Positions 35,897-47,845 of a DNA stretch of 64,000 bases are shown here, piece after piece (position 1 is the stretch's first letter; every line of letters starts with the position of its first letter). Both the position numbers and the translations under genes were made by a program. A model generated the notes under the pieces. It ran no database searches and was not told the DNA's origin. It saw only the letters and a list, made by a program, of their open reading frames with translations. The stretch spans positions 54,201,408-54,265,407 of the forward strand of contig OY829329.1 in NCBI GenBank assembly GCA_963691655.1, in the 5' to 3' direction. The DNA comes from Toxonevra muliebris (lineage: Eukaryota; Arthropoda; Insecta; Diptera; Pallopteridae).

Positions 35897-36278
35897 TGTA
35901 TGGTGCATAAGTCTGAAAGTCTATAGCAAACGCTGTAATAATTTTTAATTCACTAATGAATTGCAATTTTCAGAAACTCTGGAGCTATTCTCAACTTTCT
36001 TTTCTCAACTTGTATCAATCCTTTTTTCATAATCAATTGATTAAATTTTATTAAAAAATAATTAGCAAAAGCTACCACTGCCAACAGATGTCGGTGTGCT
36101 CGAAGTTTAGAAAGCTTTGGAATTTTTGTCAATAAATAGGTTTGAAACAACAAAAATTCTTTTAGGAGTCATTGAAGAAATGTGATACTTAGCTACGCTA
36201 AAGATTTTCTCCTCAATCAAGAAAATTAACGAGAGAAGTTCTCATTAAATGTTCTAGAATCAATGAATCGTTATTAAA
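35850..36278. repeat. Duplicated segment, copy at home position
   Basis: About 429 bp, nearly identical by eye to 38329-38758. It contains the right end of the 35592-35896 palindrome and an ACTGCCAACAGATGTCGGTG motif. Its surroundings are the related degenerate array, so this is the likely source. Confidence 0.85.
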
Positions 36279-36656
36279 ATTCTATTCTTGGAGAGTCTTA
36301 AAGTTTATTCAAGTTCATTCGAGGAAAAATGGGATATATGTATAGATATTGTTGTACATATATTGAGCTCGTGACCCCATAGTTCTATTTCAATTAAGTA
36401 GAACTACTGCCAGCAGATAAGGCAGTGAAAAAAATGAAAAATATTATGATATTTACCAATAAATATAAAATTGCATTATTAAATAACGAGTCAAATAATC
36501 AATAAAAATTGGATGGGGAAGTCTTCAGCACATGTTCCAGGATTCCATGAAATACTAATGAATTGTTATTCTAAGAGCTTCTTAAGATTTTCTCAACGTT
36601 TATGAAAGAAATTCTGTGTACACTGGAGCTCTGTAAATTTTATAGATTAAAATATA

Positions 36657-36949
36657 CGACCTCACTAGTCTAGTGAGTAGTGGGTAGACTTTCAACCGGG
36701 AGGTTTGGGTTTGATTCCCGTCTTCATCTGGTGGTTAATTCTCATAGCCTTTTTTATATTCACTATCAATAGGAAGCGAATGAGAATTCTAAGAAAGTCA
36801 TCTTGATTGGTAATGGAAAAACTACCGAGCTGATAAAAAATTGCTACACCGCCGTTCGGAATTGGCGTTAAACTGTAGGTCCAACTATGTGGTATCACAA
36901 TAGGCCGTTCAGGCCTAAGTGTGTCTCTCGACAGCCACACCAACCTAAC
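36657..36949 (+). mobile_element. tRNA-derived SINE, copy 2
   Basis: Head: GACCTCACTAGTCTAGTG and box B GGTTTGATTCC; tail CACCAACCTAAC. The body matches copy 1 (26841-27145) in complement, including CCGTTCGGAATTGGCGTTAA against CCGATTCCGAACGGC. Target duplication AGATTAAAATATA / AGATTAAAAAATA at 36644-36656 and 36950-36962. More diverged than copy 1. Confidence 0.85.
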
Positions 36950-36962
36950 AGATTAAAAAATA

Positions 36963-38204
36963 TATATTCCTTTTCATAATTTATCAATCCTCGTATTTGA
37001 TTATAAAGTAAAGCAACAAATCAGTTAATCACCGCCAACAGATGTCACTATGCACAAAGTTTGAAAAGCATTGTGTTAATTTTTCTTAGCATATATAAAC
37101 ATGAATTATTCGCATGTATGACAAATACAATACAAATAAAAGATTGATCACTTTCATTCGTAGAATTAGAAAACAATTGGAAAATAATTTCCACCAAATG
37201 CTCTTTATCACAGTTTTTTCTTCTTAGTAATTGTAATTTATTAAGCATTATTGTTTTTTTTTTTTTTTTTTTTTTTTTTGAAATGAATTGAATTGATTGA
37301 CGATCATTGGCCAATCCATCGAATTATTTAATTATATTTTGAGTCACCTGTATGCACGAGTAGATGATACCCGACGCCACTATAACAAACAGATATTTCG
37401 TCTTATTCGATTTTACAATATCATTGTATCAATTTACTTACACATAATGTAGTGTATTTATTTATTTATTTTCTTTTTGTAATTTATATTATTTATAGTA
37501 ACTACAAATTATTTTGATTTGTTGCTGTTTTTTATTATTATTATTTTGTTTGTATAAATGCTAAATCGTGAGCCACCGTTTAAATTTACAGCGGCCAGGC
37601 CCAAAAAAAGTTAAAACACAAAACAAAAAATATCACGCTTATTGATCTTTGTTGTGACAGTACGACAACTAAATTGTTGTTTTTGTGATGATGATTCGAA
37701 CGGTCGTACGGCGCTATTGAGATGTTATTTTAGCTACATTGTTGTTGCCCATTTAAAGTTTTTTTTAGTTAAGACTTGTTTCGTTTTTTTTGTTTGTTTG
37801 TTGCTTTTTGGTATTGAATAATTTTGCTTTTTGTTTTATTTATTTAACTTTTTATATTTTGACTCATCTTAAATTTTTTTGGATTAATCATCATGTAAAT
37901 ATGTATACTCGAATACATAAATATATGTAGCTACTGCTTAATGTTTGCTTGGCTGTTTGAGCATCTACATTTACAGACGTAAATAGCTAATGTTAATTAT
38001 TTTAAAAATTTTATTTAAATTTTTATCTGCTGTTTAGACAATCACTTAATTAAAAATACAAGTACGCATATAAAAAGAAAAGGGTTTTCCATTAAGAATT
38101 TCAAGGAGTGCTGAGACAACAGTATGGGAAATTAATATAATTTCAATGTGTTTATAAGTAACTTAAAATGAATTTAATGTTATAGACAGCAGTTGCTATC
38201 AGTA
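36963..38204. other. Intergenic
   Basis: One more CACCGCCAACAGATGTCACT motif (37029) and a T26 run at 37254-37279. No gene is seen. Confidence 0.5.
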
Positions 38205-39115
38205 TTACCAGATAAAACTGATTTTGGAATATTCTGAAATCAATTTGGTTTATTTCGACATCAATTTGGAATATTCTAAAATTAATTAATTAATATTAGA
38301 ATATTTATTAAACTAACTTGGAATTGTTGTTTTTATAATTTGAGAGATGTAGTCGTGTAGCTGCTGTCGTCAATGTGTATGGTGCATAAGTCTGAAAGTC
38401 TATAGCAAACGCTGTAATAATTTTTAATTCACTAATGAATTGCAATTTTCAGAAACTCTGGAGCTTTTCTCAACTTTCTTTTCTCAACTTGTATCAATCC
38501 TTTTTTCATAATCAATTGATTAAATTTCATTAAAAAATAATTAGCAAAAGCTACCACTGCCAACAGATGTCGGTGTGCTCGAAGTTTAAAAAGCTTTGGA
38601 ATTTTTGTTAATGAATAGGTTTCAAATAACAAAAAATCTTTTAGGAGTCATTGAAGAAATATGATACTTAGCTAAGCTAAAGATTTTCTCCTCAATCAAA
38701 GAAAATTAACGAGGAAAGTTCTCATTAAATGTTCTAGAATCAATGAATCGTTATTAAATTTTATTAAATATTTATTAAACTAACTTGGAATAAATTTTAA
38801 TTCATTTGATATATTCTGCAATTAAGCTTAATTATGCTGAAATCATTTTGCTTATTTTGAAATCATCAACTTGCAGCATTCTGAAGTCAATTTAGAATAT
38901 TCTGCAATCAATTTGGAATATCTCAAATAAATTTTATAGTATTCCAAATCAACTTGAGATATTCCAAAATCAGTTTGGAATATACATATATAAAATAAAT
39001 TTTGAAATCAATTTAGAATTTTTTGAAATTCTAAAAGTAACTTGTAGTACTCTGAAATCAATTTAGAATATTCTGAAATTTATTTAAAATATTCTGAAAT
39101 TAATTTAGAGCAGTA
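38205..39115. repeat. Degenerate 22-bp minisatellite
   Basis: Variants of TTGGAATATTCTGAAATCAA recur about 20 times. The array is split by the inserted duplicate at 38325-38767. Confidence 0.7.
38325..38767. repeat. Inserted copy of the 35850-36278 segment with 24-bp target duplication
   Basis: A perfect 24-base direct repeat, starting ATATTTATTAAACTAACTTG, lies at 38301-38324 and 38768-38791. The duplicated text covers 38329-38758. No poly(A) tail or TIR marks a known transposition mode. Confidence 0.85.
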
Positions 39116-41580
39116 GCAAATCTAAAGAGGGAGAATGGGTTTGGGGATAAATTGGGTAAGAAAAAGTGCATAGAAAATTCTGAATTCCTCCTTTTAAATC
39201 ATTACTGGTTGAATTCTAATAAAAATCAGTACTTTTCGATAATTTTCAATTGCTGATAAAGAATTTGAGGTCAGATTTTCAAAATACAAGATATTCAATA
39301 AGTTCTTACGAAAATTAATACTTAAAACGTTTTTTGATTACTAAAATAACAAAATCGGCCTGTAATATCAGAAAAGTTTTAAAATAAAATAAATAAAATT
39401 GGAATAAAATACTTTTAAGAAGTTTCACCGACATTTTGTCTCAATTAAGGCCATTTTCACAGAAAAATATCCTGAAATTTGACAAAAACTATTTTCCTTC
39501 TTTTTCTCATCTAAACAAAGACTAACTTTAAAAATATTCACAGTATAATAGCTCCAAAGTATGCACCTGATCTCCCTCTTTTTGAGTATAATCCAAATTT
39601 TAGTTTTGGAGGGCAAAAAATAGAATTTTCAGCAAAATCGTTGCCAAAAATGAGTCACCAGGCCGAAAAACCCCGACCTGTAAATTTTGAGCGAAATCAA
39701 TGACCAATATTTTGCATAAAATTTGCATGTCTTGGTTTTTCTGATTGGAGAACCTACTCTTTTTTGCTGGAAAATTAACGATAGAAGCCTTTCTGGTACA
39801 AAAATGTGTAAAATTGAGTAATACTTGAAAAGCGGAAGGGGAGGAGATTCATTACATATTTCAAGTTTTTTTCTAAACAGAATAACGTAAAGTTTCTTAG
39901 GTTTATGCCATATTTAAAAAATCCATGTACAAAGTGAGGTTATAATTTCGACTAACTCTATGTAAACAAACTTCCTTTTAGTTCTTCTAAGTATTTTAAG
40001 CATTTCGCACACTGTATGCACTTATGCAATTTCACAATAACAACAAATTGAATTTGTTTGCGCACGTTTTTCGCTATGAATATCGAAACGATTTTATTGT
40101 TTTTCTTTCATTAAGAATTCGCATTTATGTTTTTGCTTTATTTGCTCACATATTTATATTTTATTTTTGTTTTCATCATATTTTTAGTTAATATTTATTT
40201 TGGCTAAAATCTAGATATATGTGTGTGTGTGTGTGTGCTTTTGTAGCTTCCCTCTCTTTCTCTCTCTGTTGTTGGCAAATAAAATATTTGTTTGAAGCAT
40301 ATGTACGCATGAATGCAAAAATAAAAAAATCAAAAAAAAAAAACAACAAAATAAGTTAAGACCTTAGGCTTAAATTGGCTAGTTGTCGTTGTTGAATATT
40401 CATATTTATATAGTGCAAAATATGCAAACCAAACAAAAAATTAATATAACAATTTGTTCTTGATATGTTCTAAATAAGAAGAATAAAGTGAGACCGGAAA
40501 TTTTTCAAGATTGCAATATTTCCGGTACACATAGATATAATTTAAAAAATTTTCTATGAAAATAAAATTCATGTGCACATAAAAAAACCCAGAGACGGAC
40601 TTTATTTGGCAGCAAACTTTTTAAAATTTACTAATTGAAATTATAGCGAATCTGCACCATTTGTCTCCTTCCCACTTCCTACAGTTTACACTCATTCGAC
40701 TGACTAATTACGAAAGTATTGCCGCCAACCAACTCCCACATTCATTGCCATTTAAACTGTAGCAACAACAACAAAAAAAAAATCAACAATAGGCATTTTT
40801 TTTTATTGGGTAAAAAATTAATATTTATTGTAAATATGCAAAAAGAAAACAATAATAATAAAAAAAAAAACCAAACAAATTTGTTAGCTTGTTTTTTCGT
40901 TTGTTGGCTTGGTCTGTTGTCATGGTTTAAAATATTTACCCAAAAATAACAAATACTAACAGCAACAACAACAAATACTAACAGCAACAACAACAAAAAC
41001 CACTGCACAATAATAATAATAATAAAAATAATTGTGGCAACAACAGCCACTAGCCCAAAAATAACAACAGCAACAACAACATAAAATTTTTGAACAATTT
41101 GCATTTTGTACATATTTGCCATAATTTTTTATTGTAAATGCAAAGTTAACTTGAACACATCCTTTTGAACTCATTCTCATTTATAATTCAAATCCACCCT
41201 CACTTTCCCCTTCCTTGCTACTAACATCATATTCTGAATATATTCAATAAACAAATGAACTATGTAAATAAATTTTCTAAAGTTGTTGTTTTGTATCTAG
41301 TACAACAGTTGCAGTTATGGTAGCAATAGTAAATACGTGTTATTATTGTGAGACAGAGTTTTGGGTGATGTGGTAGAGGCGCATCAGGGAATAAAACTCA
41401 TTAAGTAGTAAGGATCAGTTAAAAGAAGATAGTTATACTATGATAAATACAATTATTTTCTAGTTGATCTAAGAATCTCTTATGCACCTTTGTGGTACAT
41501 TCTGGTCTCTGATGTTGTTGTTGTAATTCTTGTTGTAGGTGCTTCAAATGCTTATGTTTTGTACTCAGTTGCTATATTGT
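39116..41580. other. Intergenic, AT-rich
   Basis: (GT)n at about 40218-40236, AAT/CAA repeats at 40840-41080 that yield meaningless frames, and no supported gene or element. Confidence 0.5.
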
Positions 41581-41708
41581 GGTATGGTCTTCATCTGATC
41601 CGGTCTGTGGCCAAGTCTAGCCTATAGTCTGGTCTGGTTGTTGTTGTTTTTATAGTAGCTTCGAATGTTTATGCTTTGTACTGATTTTTTTTCAGTCTCT
41701 AATTAGGT

Positions 41709-43107
41709 TTTTGGTCTGGTCTTTAGTCTGGTCTTTGGTCTGGTCTTTGGTCTGGTCTTTGGTCTGGTCTTTGGTCTGGTCTTTGGTCTGGTCTTTGGTC
41801 TGGTCTTTGGTCTGGTCTGGTCTTTGGTCTGGTCTTTGGTCTGGTCTGGTCTTTGGTCTGGTCTGGTCTTTGGTCTGGTCTGGTCTTTGGTCTGGTCTTT
41901 GGTCTGGTCTTTGGTCTGGTCTTTGGTCTTGTCTTTGGTCTTGTCTTTGGTCTGGTCTTTGGTCTAATCTTTGGTCTGGTCTTTGGTCTGGTCTTTGGTC
42001 TGGTCTTTGGTCTGGTCTTTGGTCTGGTCTTTGGTCTGGTCTTTGGTCTGGTCTTTGGTCTGGTCTTTGGTCTGGTCTTTGGTCTGGTCTTTGGTCTGGT
42101 CTTTGGTCTGGTCTTTGGTCTGGTCTTTGGTCTGGTCTTTGGTCTGGTCTTTGGTCTGGTCTTTGGTCTGGTCTTTGGTCTGGTCTTTGGTCTGGTCTTT
42201 GGTCTGGTCTTTGGTCTGGTCTTTGGTCTGGTCTTTGGTCTGGTCTTTGGTCTGGTCTTTGGTCTGGTCTTTGGTCTGGTCTTTGGTCTGGTCTTTGGTC
42301 TGGTCTTTGGTCTGGTCTTTGGTCTGGTCTTTGGTCTGGTCTTTGGTCTGGTCTTTGGTCTGGTCTTTGGTCTGGTCTTTGGTCTGGTCTTTGGTCTGGT
42401 CTTTGGTCTGGTCTTTGGTCTGGTCTTTGGTCTGGTCTTTGGTCTGGTCTTTGGTCTGGTCTTTGGTCTGGTCTTTGGTCTGGTCTTTGGTCTGGTCTTT
42501 GGTCTGGTCTTTGGTCTGGTCTTTGGTCTGGTCTTTGGTCTGGTCTTTGGTCTGGTCTTTGGTCTGGTCTTTGGTCTGGTCTTTGGTCTGGTCTTTGGTC
42601 TGGTCTTTGGTCTGGTCTTTGGTCTGGTCTTTGGTCTGGTCTTTGGTCTGGTCTTTGGTCTGGTCTTTGGTCTGGTCTTTGGTCTGGTCTTTGGTCTGGT
42701 CTTTGGTCTGGTCTTTGGTCTGGTCTTTGGTCTGGTCTTTGGTCTGGTCTTTGGTCTGGTCTTTGGTCTGGTCTTTGGTCTGGTCTTTGGTCTGGTCTTT
42801 GGTCTGGTCTTTGGTCTGGTCTTTGGTCTGGTCTTTGGTCTGGTCTTTGGTCTGGTCTTTGGTCTGGTCTTTGGTCTGGTCTTTGGTCTGGTCTTTGGTC
42901 TGGTCTTTGGTCTGGTCTTTGGTCTGGTCTTTGGTCTGGTCTTTGGTCTGGTCTTTGGTCTGGTCTTTGGTCTGGTCTTTGGTCTGGTCTTTGGTCTGGT
43001 CTTTGGTCTGGTCTTTGGTCTGGTCTTTGGTCTGGTCTTTGGTCTGGTCTTTGGTCTGGTCTTTGGTCTGGTCTTTGGTCTGGCCTTTGGTCTGGTTTTT
43101 GGTCAGG
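41709..43107. repeat. 12-bp satellite array, unit GGTCTGGTCTTT
   Basis: About 1.4 kb. The core from about 41968 to 43082 is perfect, roughly 93 units. The left edge (41709-41967) has unit variants made of extra GGTCT pentamers and point changes (TTAGTCT, GGTCTTGTC, GGTCTAATC); the right edge decays within two units. Because 12 is a multiple of 3 and no unit frame contains a stop, several frames on both strands are open (RPDQ, KDQT, GLWS, GLVF, SLVW repeats). These are not genes. Confidence 0.97.
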
Positions 43108-45030
43108 TCTGATCGCGTGTTTGCTTTCTGCTCTAGGATCTTGCAACGAACAACTTTTAATCTTTTCTTGTACCAGACTAACATTTATAGGAGGGTATCG
43201 GCCAATTAACAGAAACAACGGTCTGCTACTTTACTCGCAATAATACTGGACCAATATTGAAAATGATTTAATGTGGGATATTAAGATATCGAACCAATGT
43301 AAGCTTCTAGATTCTTCGATTTCTGCGGAATGATCACAGGTTGCCAGCTTACTCAGCACTAGGAAAATTGTAGATTTCCTATGGAGCGATTAGAGTTTGC
43401 CAACTTACTCAGAACTAAGACTGCAGTAGATGCCTTATGTGGTGATTAGAAATGTTTGGAACATACAAGTTGTATTTGTATTAGGGTTTTTATAAATTTG
43501 AACACGCTGTATTCGAATCTTGTTGCAAATTTTCATATTTTTCTATAGATTTTCGGGTTGTGCAAATGAAAATCTATAGTAAATTAGTCGAAAGTTTCAG
43601 ACCACAGAAACCACTATGAAAAGCTGCGCTACTGATTAAGATATAATAAGATTGAGCAATCTCTACCGAAGAAGTATCTTACAAGTGTTGCATACTAAGG
43701 CAAATATTTGTGCTTTTAGGCTTACACAAAAGACTTGCTTAAGTACCTACGTATGTGTACTGCAATTGACGAATTTCCCCCTACACTCGATTGCGTACAT
43801 ACGCCAAATGTCAAATGGCAATCAATATCATTAGAAACTATTATTGGCACTGTGAATAATTTTTCTGATATTTTTTAGAGCAATTTTCTTAACATTTTTC
43901 GTATGTAAAATTTATTTGATGCATTGAAAAAGTAGAAACTTACTTATTCAAAGCAAACAAAAAACTGAAAAAATAATGTTTTTGCAATAAGTTTTTTGTT
44001 TTGTTTACTTTTTTGATTTGAGTTGTAAGTTTGTGGTTAACTGATTATTCCATAAACTCAGATAGACAGACAGGTGGAAAGGCAGACAGACTGAGAAACA
44101 GATAAGTTATAAAAAGAAAATAAACCTGTGCTTGGCCCATATTTGTAATCGATACACAAAACCATTCATATACATACACATATACATTTCTTTTGTTTAA
44201 AAGGAACATTTGAATTTCTTGGTAGTTGATATGGTTTCGAATGTTGTATTTTTATATCGATTCACAGAATGTGTGGTTTATACTTGGCTACAAGCAGCGT
44301 ACACATTTCGTTTAAATTTATAAATTCTATTTGAGAGAGGCAGCTAAGAATTTGTAACTTTAAGAGAATGATTTTTCGTAAATACCTAGATATATATGTA
44401 GAGCTACTGAGCTTATTTTGACACTATTTTTCACTCAACAAAAAAAAAAAAATCTAAATTCGAAGGTATGTGCAGGCATGTATTTGCTTCAACCAATCGG
44501 GAAATGGTTTCCGGTTTCTCGGCTGTGCTTTGGGTGGGCGTAGGTACCGGAAAATTTTTTATTAACCGATATTAAATGTGAGTACAACAGATCTGCTTAG
44601 TTCCAGCACATAATTGACTTATAAATTTAGTAATCAATCAGTAGCTGCAGTAAAAACTACCGATAATGAACAATTTATATTCGATTGTTGGAAGTACTCA
44701 ATCTTGTACTTCTCTGTAATTTGTGCTTTAATGAATTTTCAAAAGCATGCAGTTTTATTTTAACGAGCAAAGAGATATTACAAAAACTAAAAGTTACTTT
44801 TAAGATTACACAATTTTGTTTTTGCTGTTTTTATTTTAAACTTTATCGTTAACATCGTCACACTAAAGAAAAAAATATATATAAATACAATGACCGACTG
44901 AACACACTGACACCAACCAAGCAGTCAACAGTTACTAGAGTGTCACATATTGTATAGCTAGTTGTTGTTGTTGTTGTAGTTGTTGCAGCACACGTCATTT
45001 GTGACACCATCACCGTGTTATCATCATTCA
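43108..45030. other. Intergenic
   Basis: AT-rich. Short GATTAG/GCAACTTACTCAG repeats near 43335-43420. No supported gene. Confidence 0.5.
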
Positions 45031-45192
45031 ATGGAGGGAGCTCAACAAAAGTGTCACCAACCAACACAAAGTACCAACAACAACAATAACGAAGATGTTC
45101 CATGCCCCTCCATTATATTGTGGATATGTATTAACTCTTTTTTATGTGCTTTATTTTTGCTAACGTCAGCCATATTGGCGGCTATACAGTAG
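45031..45192 (+). CDS. Candidate small membrane protein or terminal exon (53 aa)
   Basis: ATG at 45031 opens 53 codons to TAG. The first half is polar (MEGAQQKCHQPTQSTNNNN, then EDVPC); the second is one strong membrane segment, SIILWICINSFLCALFLL plus TSAILAAI. The frame is open further upstream to a GTTGTTGCAG that could be a splice acceptor, so it may be the last exon of a longer gene. No family recognised. The opposite strand is also open here, so chance is a real alternative; the polar-then-membrane layout is the only argument for it. Confidence 0.25.
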   Translation: MEGAQQKCHQPTQSTNNNNNEDVPCPSIILWICINSFLCALFLLTSAILAAIQ

Positions 45193-46292
45193 CTACATAT
45201 TATACAAGCCAACAGTAGTTAGCGACAGTTGGCAGTTAATAATACAAAATTATGATGATAAGCTTAATAGAAAAATTTAAATTAAATGCAAAAACCGAAA
45301 AATAAAATAAAGTAAAACTCAGTTGCATTAAATTGAGACTGAGATGTGATAAAACGTCGCAGTAAGTGTCAATTTTGTTTATCCATTTGACTTTACTATA
45401 TTCTTTAGCATTTTTTGTATTAATTTTATATTTACTTTTGTTTTTTTCTTCTTCATATTTAGTTTTGTCTTTGCAATTATTTTCTTTAAGTGTTAATTTC
45501 GCTTTAGCGCAAACAAGCAAATTTAAAATGACACTTTCTTCACAGGTGGTTTATGTTTACTTTAATGTTGTTGTTATTATTTTTGCAATTGTCGAAATTG
45601 TTGCTGGTTGTTGTTGTTGTTGTTACTGTTATAGCTTGTCGTCTTCTTTACTTAACCGAGTCAAGTTTTTTTCGAGTTTATTTTTATTTCTTCTAAAAAT
45701 TATTTAAATTAGCAAAGAAAGCGAGCGAATGTGAAGTGAGTGGATATGAAGTTCGCTGGCGTAACACATGCGCAAACATTTGGCAATATGTTTTTTTTTA
45801 TTGTTTTTTCGCTATTGTTGTTTTTGTACTTTTTGTTTAAACATATTTTTCATGGTAATGTTGAATTTTTTTTGTTATTGATGTTTGTTATCAAGGAAAG
45901 TGAATGAGTGCATTTAGATTTGAGATCAAAGAGTGAGAAAGTGAGGAACAGAAAAATTATAAAATTCACTGCAATCTGGTGTATCTTAATAGGATGGATT
46001 GAACAATTTATAGTGTCAGATAAAAATAACTTTGTAGTTTAAATATATTTATGAGTATTGTTCGATTCCCCACCACTCGCTGATAGCGTGGCAAAATTAC
46101 TTTATTTCCCAAAAGAATTTCATTTGATTGTTCTAGGTGCTTAATTAAACAGGATCTCTGCGGATATCGAAAAGGAGTCCAGTATATTGAAAACAGATGA
46201 AATATTTAAAAATATTGAAGAAATGTTTTTGTTTTTATACATTTTTACGCCTCCTCTCGAAGTTTAATTTTGCTGTGCAAAGTTTTATGGTA
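45193..46292. other. Intergenic
   Basis: T-rich; a hydrophobic frame at 45366-45707 is explained by base composition. Nothing supported. Confidence 0.5.
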
Positions 46293-46390
46293 TACCACCT
46301 TGATCAAAAAGTTCCCGGAATTTATTCAGAAAATTACAAATTTAAAAATACAAATATTGTCCCCTTCAAAGTAGTCCGCATCGACTGCAA

Positions 46391-47128
46391 CAGGGCCGTA
46401 GCCAGGATTTGTTTTCGGGGGGAGGATTTTCATTCGACGAAAATATTCATTCAAAATTTTTATGAAACTGATGTTTAAATACGATGATGCATTTGATGGA
46501 CCCTATCAGACTAGTGAGAAAAGTGGATGTCTTAAAGCTTTAGGAAAAATTTTTGTTTCCGAATTTTCTTAATCTAAAAAAAATTGCAGAAAATTAGAAA
46601 AAAAATTCACAGAATAATTAAATTTTTTCAAATAAATATTATTCAATGTGGATGCTAATACATTTTTTATCTTGAAAGACATAATTTGGATAACTCATTG
46701 ACTTGCCATTACTGATAATGGACCCAACCTCAAAAAAATTATCAAAAATGACAAAAATAGTCAAAGATTAATTTTTTTCAAATGATTATCAGTGGGAATT
46801 CGGGCCATTATAAATGATGAGGAGCCCGTCATCCCATTACGTCACGGTTTAGAAAAATTGGGTTAAAACCCCTGAAAATACCGTTTTTGGCCATGTAGCA
46901 CAACTTCGTACGATTTTAACTCAAATTTATTTTTAAAATTTTTTCTTTTATTTGACTTTTTAGAAAGAAACCGATTAAAAAATATTTAAAAATCGTTTAA
47001 TAGATTTTATTTTGACTTTTTTTCCATCCACTGGCAATCAATATCAAAAATTAGGAAAAAGTTTTCACATTTCGGGGGGGGGGGGGGGGGGTCAGGACCC
47101 CTAAAACCTCCCCTTAAATACGGCTTTG
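46391..47128. mobile_element. hAT-type non-autonomous element nested in mariner copy 2
   Basis: The ends are CAGGGCCGTAGCC and, in complement, CAAAGCCGTATTT. The 8-bp duplication is GACTGCAA (46383-46390) / GACTGAAA (47129-47136). Copy 1 of the mariner shows the empty site as CGACTGCAACACACTT. The interior has no transposase and ends in a G18 run at 47074-47091 plus GGACCCC. Confidence 0.85.
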
Positions 47129-47144
47129 GACTGAAACACACTCT

Positions 47145-47720
47145 TGCTAGCGCTTGATCCAATCCAGCTATGTCAAACGCGGTTTTTTTAACTCGATTGA
47201 ACAGAAAGAAATCACAGCGAGCCAAATCAGGTGAATTCGGTGGCTGTTGGATGGTATTTGTTGCATTTTTCGTCAAAAAATTACGAATAATGATGGCACT
47301 GTGCGATGATGCGTTATCATGGTGCAAAATCAACAAGTTTTCTGTCCACAATTCTAGTCCCTTTCGGCGAATCGTTTCACGCAAACGCCTCATAACAATC
47401 TCTCTGATGGTTAATTTGCGGTTATTGACCAAAATTTCTTTTACTTTATCAACGTTTTCGTCGGTTTTCGATGTCGATGGTCTGCCACTGCGTTCATCAC
47501 CTTCGATTGACTGACGACCACTTTTGAACCGCTCGTGCCACTAGTAAACGACCGTTTTTTTTAGAGAATCGTTTCCGAAACACTTTTGCAACATTTCCAA
47601 CGTTCACGCACCATTCAATCCGTTTTTTACGCAAAATTTAATGCAATACAATTTAATAAAATTGTAAAAAATCGACAATACACACAGAGATAGATGTACT
47701 CTTGACTACGTAACTTTTGA
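47145..47720 (-). pseudogene. mariner transposase remnant, copy 2
   Basis: The C-terminal part reads VMRRLRETIRRKG, LHHDNASSHSAIIIRNF and PPNSPDLARCDFFLFNRV (34 residues between the last two acidic positions). The N-terminal part lies at 47400-47690 (SGRPSTSKTDENVDKVKEI, then NNRKLTIREI). The first catalytic D region is deleted, so it is inactive. Confidence 0.85.
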
Positions 47721-47845
47721 AAATGTCAAGCTATGACGCTCAGATTAAGAGAGAATATCAACTTAACAAAAAAAAAAGACCTCAAATCGGAACGATGAGA
47801 GCGCCACGCTGTGGTTATTCCGGGAACTTTTTGAACAAGGTGGTA

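Larger units (their letters stand above)
35195..36620. repeat. Degenerate tandem repeat, unit about 110-140 bp
   Basis: The recurring order is TTCTRGAATTYATGAATC, ATTGATGAATTGYYATT, then GAAATCTTTCTCCACTTTT and AAGAAG. Units at about 35200, 35320, 35425, 35955, 36255 and 36540. Strong drift; interrupted by the 35592-35896 palindrome. Confidence 0.55.
46293..47845 (-). mobile_element. mariner (DD34D) element, copy 2, internally deleted and carrying an insertion
   Basis: The TIR is TACCACCTTGATCAAAAAGT at the left and its near complement at the right (ACTTTTTGAACAAGGTGGTA); TA at 46293-46294 and 47844-47845. Without the hAT insertion (46391-47128 plus its 8-bp duplication) it is about 807 bp. 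Compared with copy 1 it lacks the stretches equivalent to about 31150-31220 and 31452-31803. Confidence 0.9.

Noticed and set aside
41692..43243. Five overlapping frames of 400-510 codons (RPDQ, KDQT, GLWS, GLVF, SLVW repeats)
   Set aside because: All come from the 12-bp satellite: a unit divisible by three without stops opens several frames on both strands. No start context or non-repeat domain.
45366..45707. 113-codon hydrophobic frame
   Set aside because: Strong T bias and GTT repeats (CCCCCYCY) account for it.
46060..46106. TTCGATTCCCCACC with a short stem
   Set aside because: No box A at tRNA spacing and no cloverleaf; chance match to a T-arm.
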